A DNA stretch of 10,447 nucleotides from Actinomycetota bacterium. Its GTDB lineage: Bacteria; Actinomycetota; Actinomycetes; Actinomycetales; Cellulomonadaceae. The stretch spans positions 1-10,447 of the forward strand of contig JAHIJU010000040.1 of the NCBI GenBank assembly GCA_018898235.1, written 5' to 3'. The notes below the pieces were generated by a model. The model made no database searches and was not told where the DNA came from. It saw only the letters and a list, made by a program, of their open reading frames with translations. Each line of letters opens with the position of its first letter. The stretch's first letter is position 1. The position numbers and the translations under genes were made by a program. Shown here piece by piece: positions 5,417 through 10,447 of this stretch.

Positions 5417-6772
5417 ATGACCCCGCTGGTGACGTCTGTTCGCGATGCGCAGGACGCACCGACCCGTGGCGACGCCGCTGTGGCCGCCGCGTCATGGCTG
5501 GTCGCGCTGGCGGTGCTGAGCTCACTCGACGCAGTCGCGGGACTGGACCCCGGGGTCGCCGTCCACCTGCCCCGCCCGGGCGGAGCGGGCTGGTGGCTCG
5601 GGCTCGCGGTGGTCACCGCACAGGCCGTAGCCCTGCTGTGGCGCCGACGGCACCCGGGGACGGTCCTCGTGCTGGTCGCGGCCGGTGTCCCGGTCGGGGC
5701 GGCCGTCGGGCTGGGCGACGGGCTGGGCATCACCTCGGTGGCGCTGCTGGTCGCCGCCTTCACGGTCGCGGTCACGGGGCGGCTGCGTCGCGACGCGGGC
5801 GGCCTTGCGGCGGCCGTCGTGCTGGTCGGCGCCGGGACGCTGCTGGGTCGCCCGGGCGACGGACCCGTCACCGCCCTCACCCTCGGCGGGGCCCTGCTGC
5901 AGGCGGTGGCCACCGTGGCGCTCGCGCTCCCGGTCGGCAGCGTCGTCCGCGCGCGACGGGAGGCAGCTCAGGCCCACAGGCGCGAGGTCGAGGCGCTGGC
6001 TCGTGAGCAGGGCGCCCGCATCGAGGCGGCGCTCGCCCGCGAGCGCGCGGCCATGGCGCGCGAGCTGCACGACATCGCGGCGCACCACCTGTCGGGGATC
6101 GCGATGATGACCGGTGCCATCGTCGGGCAGATCGATGCCGACCCCGAGGCCGCCAAGGCCAGCGTCCGGCGGGTGCGGAGCGAGACCACCGCGATGCTCG
6201 GCGAGCTGCGCAGCCTCGTCCACCTGCTGCGCGACGCCGGCCCGGCGCACGACCCGGACGGCGGGTCGACCGGCGTCGAGACGTTGGCCTCGGTCCCGGC
6301 GCTCGTGGAGCGCGCCCGCGCGGCGGGTCTGGACGCGACCCTGTCCGTCCTCGGTGCGAACCCGCCGCCTGGACCGGGCGCCGACGCCGGCCCGCTCGCG
6401 CAGCTCGCGGCGTTCCGCACCGTCCAGGAGTCGCTCGCGAACGCCGTCCGGCATGCGCCCGGCGCACACTGCGAGGTCGTGCTCGACGCACGCGACCGGA
6501 CGACGCTGCTGGTCAGCGTCCGAAACGGACCGCCGCCCGCGGGCCGGGCACCCGACCGTGACGCGGGCGCCCCCGACCCGGGCCGCGGCGGCCTGGGCCT
6601 GGTCGGCATGCGCGAGCGCGCGGATCTCACCGGCGCGCGGCTCGAGGTGGGCCCGCAGCCCGACGGTGGCTGGCTCGTCACGCTCGCCGTCCCGCGCCAC
6701 CCCGACGCCTCCCCCGCGGCGCCCGACCTGGACCCCGACCCCCCGACCCCCACCCCCGGAGCCCCCGCATGA
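5417..6772 (+). CDS. NarL-family sensor histidine kinase
   Basis: 451 residues. Six hydrophobic segments occupy about 21-43, 56-75, 81-98, 105-121, 128-145 and 152-178, with no sizeable extracellular loop, so the signal is probably sensed in or at the membrane. A coiled linker (RREAAQAHRREVEALAREQGARIEAAL) leads to the HisKA_3 dimerisation box RERAAMARELHDIAAHHLSGIAMM, with phospho-acceptor His218. The ATPase domain shows QESLANAVRHA (337-347, N box) and GRGGLGLVGMRERADLTGA (389-407, G box). The tail after 430 is a Pro/Asp-rich low-complexity stretch. ATG 5417 is preferred because earlier in-frame starts would run into the oppositely oriented Rho-N gene and give no family sequence. There is no good Shine-Dalgarno, while CACGAT at 5405-5410 could act as a -10 for a leaderless mRNA. 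The ATGA overlap couples it to the response regulator. Confidence 0.92.
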   Translation: MTPLVTSVRDAQDAPTRGDAAVAAASWLVALAVLSSLDAVAGLDPGVAVHLPRPGGAGWWLGLAVVTAQAVALLWRRRHPGTVLVLVAAGVPVGAAVGLGDGLGITSVALLVAAFTVAVTGRLRRDAGGLAAAVVLVGAGTLLGRPGDGPVTALTLGGALLQAVATVALALPVGSVVRARREAAQAHRREVEALAREQGARIEAALARERAAMARELHDIAAHHLSGIAMMTGAIVGQIDADPEAAKASVRRVRSETTAMLGELRSLVHLLRDAGPAHDPDGGSTGVETLASVPALVERARAAGLDATLSVLGANPPPGPGADAGPLAQLAAFRTVQESLANAVRHAPGAHCEVVLDARDRTTLLVSVRNGPPPAGRAPDRDAGAPDPGRGGLGLVGMRERADLTGARLEVGPQPDGGWLVTLAVPRHPDASPAAPDLDPDPPTPTPGAPA

Positions 6773-7431
6773 TCCGCGTCGTGATCGCCGACGACCAGCC
6801 GCTCGTCCGCACAGGCCTGGCCACCCTGCTGGGCCTCGAGCCCGACATCGAGGTGGTCGCCGAGGTCGCCGACGGTGCCGCCGCGGTCGAGGCCGCGCGC
6901 GCCATGCGTCCCGACGTCGTCTGCATGGACGTCCGCATGCCCGGCCTCTATGGCATCGCCGCCACGCGCGAGCTCACCGGCCCGGACGTCGCGGACCCGA
7001 TCCCCGTGCTCATCCTCACGACGTTCGACGTGGACGAGTACCTGTTCGGTGCGCTCGAGGCCGGCGCGGCGGGCTTCCTCCTCAAGGACGCCGAACCCGC
7101 GGTGGTGGTCGACGCGGTGCGCTCGGTCGCGGCCGGCAACGGGACGCTCGCGGACAGCCTCACCAAGCGCGTCGTGCAGGAGCTCCTCACCCGTCGTCGC
7201 ACCCAGCCGGTCACCGCGGCCCGCGCGCACGAGCTGCTCACCGCACGTGAGCTCGAGATCCTCCTGCACCTCGCGCAGGGCATGTCCAACGAGGAGATCG
7301 CGCGGTCCCTGGTCGTCGAGGTCTCGACCGTGAAGTCGCACCTGGCGCGCATGCTGCCCAAGCTCGGCGTCCGCTCGCGTCTGCAGGCCGTGGTCTGGGC
7401 GTACCAGAACCGGGTGGTCGACGTCGCCTGA
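6769..7431 (+). CDS. NarL/LuxR-type response regulator
   Basis: 220 residues. The receiver domain (1-120) has the acidic pair Asp8-Asp9 (IADDQPLVR), phospho-acceptor Asp54 (VVCMDVRMPG), Thr84/Thr85 (LILTTF) and Lys106 (FLLKDAEP). The C-terminal GerE/LuxR helix-turn-helix covers about 157-213: LTARELEILLHLAQGMSNEEIA, then VSTVKSHLARMLPKLGVRSR. It overlaps the kinase stop by four bases (ATGA) and has GGAG seven bases upstream, so the pair is co-translated. An unusual residue is Tyr61 in MPGLYGIAATREL, where the family nearly always has Asp (MPGMDGIEATR); this is outside the phosphorylation site. It most likely controls the ABC/FtsX genes that follow. Confidence 0.94.
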   Translation: MIRVVIADDQPLVRTGLATLLGLEPDIEVVAEVADGAAAVEAARAMRPDVVCMDVRMPGLYGIAATRELTGPDVADPIPVLILTTFDVDEYLFGALEAGAAGFLLKDAEPAVVVDAVRSVAAGNGTLADSLTKRVVQELLTRRRTQPVTAARAHELLTARELEILLHLAQGMSNEEIARSLVVEVSTVKSHLARMLPKLGVRSRLQAVVWAYQNRVVDVA

Positions 7432-7452
7432 CCAGGCCAGTCACCCACCGGT

Positions 7453-7470
7453 GTCGTCCTCCCGGACGAC
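7453..7470 (+). other. Short inverted repeat after the response regulator
   Basis: GTCGTCC-TCCC-GGACGAC, a seven-base stem with a four-base loop, extendable by a G-T and a G-C pair, 21 bases after the stop. It could be a weak terminator of the kinase-regulator operon or part of the regulatory region of the exporter. No T-run follows. Confidence 0.4.
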
Positions 7471-7476
7471 GCCCTG

Positions 7477-7546
7477 CGTCGAAGGATGCAACTCGCCGAG
7501 ACCCGTCGAAGGCGGCTCGAACCGCGCACCGCACCGCTCCTAGCGT
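7477..7546 (+). promoter_or_regulatory. Candidate promoter and regulator sites of the ABC exporter
   Basis: TAGCGT at 7541-7546 fits a TAnnnT -10 hexamer, with transcription expected near 7553, some 32 bases before the ATG. No good -35 is visible (CTCGAA at 7516-7521 is poor and spaced 19), which suits an activator-dependent promoter. Two exact copies of CGTCGAAGG (7477-7485 and 7504-7512) lie 27 bases apart just upstream and are candidate binding sites for the adjacent response regulator; CGTCGA also recurs at 7544. All this is inference from position. Confidence 0.35.
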
Positions 7547-7584
7547 CGAGAACGACCCAAGAACCCGATGCGCAGGAGCCCCTC

Positions 7585-8334
7585 ATGGTCAGCGCCACGT
7601 CCACGACCGAGGCCACGGCGACAGCCGTGCGCCTCGTCGACGTCCACAAGACCTACACCGGGCGCGAGCCCGTGCACGCATTGCGCGGGGTGTCCCTCGA
7701 GCTGCGCGCCGGCTCGGTCACCGCCGTGGTCGGCCAGTCCGGGTCGGGCAAGTCCACGCTGCTCAACTGCGCGGCCGGGCTCGACACCCCCAGCCAGGGC
7801 TCGGTGATCGTCTCCGGCCACGACCTCACGTCCCTGCGGCCCGATGACCTCACCAGGTTCCGTCGCGAGCACATCGGGTTCGTCTTCCAGGCGTACAACC
7901 TGATCGGCCACCTCACCGCGCGCGAGAACCTGCGCCTGCCGCTGCTGCTGTCCGGCCGCGCGCCCGACCTGGTGTGGGAGGCGTCCCTGCTCGACCAGCT
8001 GGGGGTCGGTGCGCTGGCCGACCGGCTGCCCGGGGAGCTGTCCGGCGGCCAGGCCCAGCGGTTCGCCATCGCACGGGCGCTGATCACCCGACCGGCCGTG
8101 GTGTTCGCGGACGAGCCGACCGGTGCACTCGACTCGCGGACCGGCGCGGGCGTGCTCGCGGCGCTGCGCGAGACCGCGAGCGCACTGGGTCAGACCGTCG
8201 TCATCGTCACGCACGACGCGACGGTCGCGGCGGCGGCCGACCGCGTCCTCGTCCTCGCCGACGGCCTCAAGGTCGACGAGATCGACGCGCCCACGCCCGA
8301 GCAGGTCACCGCCCGACTGCTGGCCCGGCGATGA
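7585..8334 (+). CDS. ABC transporter ATP-binding protein (MacB/LolD-like exporter class)
   Basis: 249 residues, a complete nucleotide-binding domain. Walker A GQSGSGKST at 50-58, Q-loop Gln102 (VFQAYNLIGHLTARENL), signature LSGGQAQRFAIARAL at 152-166, Walker B VVFADEPTGALD at 172-183 with catalytic Glu177, and switch His210 (VIVTHD). The A-Y-N-L-I-G-H-L-T region and E-P-T-G-A-L-D place it with ATPases that pair with FtsX/MacB permeases, such as antimicrobial-peptide or lipoprotein extruders. ATG 7585 has GCAGGAG seven bases upstream. The N-terminal dozen residues (SATSTTEATATA) are low-complexity. Its stop overlaps the permease start (ATGA), so the two are made together. Confidence 0.95.
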   Translation: MVSATSTTEATATAVRLVDVHKTYTGREPVHALRGVSLELRAGSVTAVVGQSGSGKSTLLNCAAGLDTPSQGSVIVSGHDLTSLRPDDLTRFRREHIGFVFQAYNLIGHLTARENLRLPLLLSGRAPDLVWEASLLDQLGVGALADRLPGELSGGQAQRFAIARALITRPAVVFADEPTGALDSRTGAGVLAALRETASALGQTVVIVTHDATVAAAADRVLVLADGLKVDEIDAPTPEQVTARLLARR

Positions 8335-10274
8335 GCGCCATGGGGAGCCTGGCGATCTCGGGCGTCCGTGCGCATCGCAGCGCCTACGCCGGGGCGGGCC
8401 TCGTGCTCGCCGTCGCCGCGGCCGTGGTCGCGGTCACCGGCGTCCTGCTCGTCGCCGGGGCCCAGGCCCAGGCCACCGGCGACGTCCTGTCGGGCGGCCT
8501 GCTGATCGCGGTCGCGTCGTCCTTCTCGGGGACCGCGCTGCTGGTCGTCGTCATGGTCGTCGCGTCCACGGTGAGCCTCGCACTGCGCGGGCGACGGCGG
8601 GAGTTCGCGCTGCTGCGGGCCGTGGGCACCACGCCGCAGCAGGTGCGGCGGCTCGTCACGCTCGAGGTCGCGATGGTCGCGTTGGTCGCGGCGCCGCCGG
8701 GCGCGGTGGCGGGGATGGTCGGGACCCGGTTGCTGGACCCGCTGCTGGTGCGGGCCGGGATCGCCGAGCCCGGGTTCCGCTCGCCGCTGTCCGCCGTCGC
8801 GGTGGCGGGCGCGGTGGCCCTGGTGCTCGTCACGGCCGTGCCGGTGGGCCGGCTCGCGGCGCGCGAGGCCGCCCGCATCTCGCCGACGGATGCCCTGCGG
8901 GCGAGCGCCGTCGAGCCGCGGGCGCTGGGCAGCGGGCGGCGCATCAGCGCGCAGGTGCTCGCGGCGCTCGGGCTGATGAGCGCGTTCACGCCGCTCGTCG
9001 TGCCCGGGACGCTCGGCAGCGCCTCGGCCGCGATCTCGGCGTTCCTGCTGGTCGGGGCCGGCGCGCTGGCGGGGCCGGCCGTGGTGGGCTGGGTGTTCGA
9101 CCGCATCGGACGGCTCTCGGCCGGGCCGGCCACCACGCTGGCGGTGCGCAACCTCCGCGGGTTCTCGCGGCGACTCACGACCGTCGTGGTGCCGCTCGCC
9201 CTCGTGGTCGCGAACGCGACCATCCAGACCAGCGTGGACCACACCGTGCGGACGGCCGCCGGTGACCAGCTCCGCGCCGCGATCGGGGCGGACCTCGTCG
9301 TGACCGCGCCGGGCGGTCCGGCCGATGGGTCCTCCGACGGCAGCCCCGGCCGGGGCCTGAGCCCCGACGTCGTCGCCGCGGCGGCCGGGCTGCCCGGCGT
9401 CGCCTCGGTCGCTCCCCTGGCCACCGTCCCGGCGCAGGTGCGCACCGACAACGACCCCGACCAACCGTTCGGCGACGCGCTCGCGTGGGAGGGCGTCGGG
9501 CTGCGCGTGGTCCCGGACGGCGGTGGCGCCGGTCTCCTCGACCCTGGCGTCACGACGGGCTCCCTCGCCGGGCTCGCCGAGCCGGGCGCGATCGCGATCA
9601 GCACCGACGCGGCCTTCGAGATCGGCCGCGGTCTGGGCGACACCGTCGCGCTGCGCCTGGGCGCCGACCCGGTCGAGGCCACGGTCGTCGCGGTCTACTC
9701 CCGCGGGCTCGGCGTCGGCGACTACCTCACCGGCCCGGCCACACCCGCCGCGCACGGCATCCCCGCCGCGTCCGACTCCCTGCTCGTCGGTCTCGACCCC
9801 GGAGCCTCCGCCGACGACGTCAGCGCCGGGCTCACGGACCTCGGCCTCCCGGTCACCGGCGTCGACGCCTACGTCACGCGTGCGACGAGCGCAGCCGGCG
9901 GCGAGCAGGCGCTGTCGAACGCGCTGCTGCTCCTGCTGCTCGCCGTCGTGGCGATCGGCGCGGCCAGCACACTGGCGCTCACCACGGCCTCCCGTCGCGA
10001 CGAGTTCACGCTCCTGCACCGCACGGGCACCACGCGCCGTCAGCTCCTCGCGATGACCGGCGTCGAGTCGCTCATCACCGGCCTCACCGCCTGGGCACTG
10101 GGCACGCTCGCCGTGGTCCCCGCCGTCATCGGCGTGAGCGCCGGCCTGCTGCCGGGCCGCGTCCCGATCGTCGACCTCACCACCTACGCGGCGGTCAGCG
10201 CCGGCGTCCTCGTCCTGGCGGCGGTGTCCACGGCCCTGGCCGCGACGCGTGCAACGCGCGACGTGGCCGACTGA
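8331..10274 (+). CDS. FtsX-family ABC permease with two FtsX modules in one chain
   Basis: 647 residues and about ten membrane helices: around 20-43, 57-86, 108-131, 154-177, 205-225, 229-253, 283-300, 529-551, 577-603 and 616-637. Two copies of the FtsX core are recognisable by the same coupling-helix pattern, REFALLRAVGTTPQQVRRL (90-108) and DEFTLLHRTGTTRRQLLAM (557-575). Between helices near 300 and 529 lies a large outside domain of about 225 residues (FtsX/MacB-like periplasmic-core position), rich in Gly/Asp/Pro and including a flexible GGPADGSSDGSPGRG. One chain therefore supplies both halves of the membrane part, probably working with a dimer of the preceding ATPase. Such permeases usually do mechanotransmission or extrusion at the envelope rather than import. 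The ATGA overlap favours ATG 8331; ATG 8340 is an in-frame alternative. Confidence 0.92.
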   Translation: MSAMGSLAISGVRAHRSAYAGAGLVLAVAAAVVAVTGVLLVAGAQAQATGDVLSGGLLIAVASSFSGTALLVVVMVVASTVSLALRGRRREFALLRAVGTTPQQVRRLVTLEVAMVALVAAPPGAVAGMVGTRLLDPLLVRAGIAEPGFRSPLSAVAVAGAVALVLVTAVPVGRLAAREAARISPTDALRASAVEPRALGSGRRISAQVLAALGLMSAFTPLVVPGTLGSASAAISAFLLVGAGALAGPAVVGWVFDRIGRLSAGPATTLAVRNLRGFSRRLTTVVVPLALVVANATIQTSVDHTVRTAAGDQLRAAIGADLVVTAPGGPADGSSDGSPGRGLSPDVVAAAAGLPGVASVAPLATVPAQVRTDNDPDQPFGDALAWEGVGLRVVPDGGGAGLLDPGVTTGSLAGLAEPGAIAISTDAAFEIGRGLGDTVALRLGADPVEATVVAVYSRGLGVGDYLTGPATPAAHGIPAASDSLLVGLDPGASADDVSAGLTDLGLPVTGVDAYVTRATSAAGGEQALSNALLLLLLAVVAIGAASTLALTTASRRDEFTLLHRTGTTRRQLLAMTGVESLITGLTAWALGTLAVVPAVIGVSAGLLPGRVPIVDLTTYAAVSAGVLVLAAVSTALAATRATRDVAD

Positions 10275-10305
10275 CCAGCCTTCCCCGGCAGGACGGGCAG
10301 GACGG

Positions 10306-10447
10306 TCAGGCGATCTTGCGGCGATAGGTGGCCATCGCGACGACGTAGGCGACCACCAGGATGCCCACGCACCAGGCGAGCGCGGTCCACAGCTCGGTGC
10401 CGACGGGCTGCTGGGTGAGCAGGTTGCGGATCGCGTCGACGATCGAG
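10306..10447 (-). CDS. ABC-2 type (DrrB-like) transporter permease, C-terminal end only
   Basis: The last 46 or so codons of a gene entering from the right edge, missed by start-based ORF calling. The translation ends IVDAIRNLLTQQPVGTELW, TALAWCVGILVVAYVVAMATYRRKIA, stop at 10308-10306. The block Q-P-V-G-x-x-L-W-x-A-L-A-W followed by one last membrane helix and a basic Y-R-R-K tail is the standard C-terminus of DrrB/ABC-2 permeases, drug or polyketide exporters paired with a DrrA-type ATPase. It converges with the FtsX permease gene across 31 bases in which I see no hairpin. Confidence 0.75.
   Translation of the reverse strand, partial: SIVDAIRNLLTQQPVGTELWTALAWCVGILVVAYVVAMATYRRKIA

Noticed and set aside
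5522..6700. 392-codon open frame opposite the histidine kinase
   Set aside because: Low-complexity Arg/Gln/Asp-rich translation; the kinase on the plus strand shows every expected motif.
7585..8334. Start of the ABC ATPase at the upstream in-frame ATG 7486
   Set aside because: It would add 33 Arg-rich residues encoded by the presumed promoter region, while GCAGGAG is correctly placed for ATG 7585.
8190..10019. 609-codon open frame on the minus strand
   Set aside because: It is antisense to the FtsX permease gene. The translation is Arg/Gly/Asp/Glu-rich with no domain, the usual shadow of a GC-rich gene whose third positions are G or C.

Overview
The window is GC-rich throughout and its codons mostly end in G or C. 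Together with the protein families seen (PadR with a HAAS-domain partner, siderophore-interacting flavoprotein, DUF6328, a Rho-N domain DUF7218-like protein, NarL-type two-component pair beside an ABC/FtsX exporter, DrrB-like permease) this points to an actinomycete chromosome. A Pseudonocardiaceae-like or Cellulomonas-like host is possible, but I cannot settle genus from sequence alone. I see no rRNA, tRNA, CRISPR array, insertion sequence or phage gene.

Layout. Positions 1-670 hold the 5' two-fifths or so of a GH13 alpha-glucosidase gene on the minus strand, with a good promoter (641-670) and a near-perfect palindrome (618-637) lying across the predicted transcription start. Right of it is a PadR regulator remnant (721-930) that has lost its N-terminal helices, overlapping by one base an intact HAAS-domain membrane protein gene (930-1529). 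A convergent siderophore-interacting FAD reductase gene follows (1591-2367, minus), then a 331-base non-coding stretch. Next comes a run of small stress-type genes: GlsB/YeaQ membrane protein (2699-2968) closed by a 15-bp hairpin, an SDR oxidoreductase (3107-3964), a DUF6328 membrane protein (3984-4514), a broken DUF72 gene (4552-4979, minus) and a small basic Rho-N domain protein (5029-5298, minus).

From 5417 to 10274 lies one coherent signalling/export module on the plus strand: a six-helix histidine kinase, a NarL-type response regulator (ATGA overlap), then after a 153-base regulatory gap an ABC ATPase and a double-module FtsX permease (ATGA overlap). The usual logic of such loci is that the kinase senses an envelope stress or antimicrobial and the regulator turns on the adjacent transporter. 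The last 142 bases hold the C-terminus of an ABC-2 (DrrB-like) permease gene on the minus strand, convergent with the FtsX gene.

Nothing here is clearly a new biological system. The best second-look items are two decaying genes whose lesions can be read directly (DUF72: one frameshift plus an internal deletion at an Arg-Leu repeat; PadR: loss of the N-terminal half of its winged helix), the operator over the GH13 start site, and candidate regulator sites upstream of the ABC exporter.
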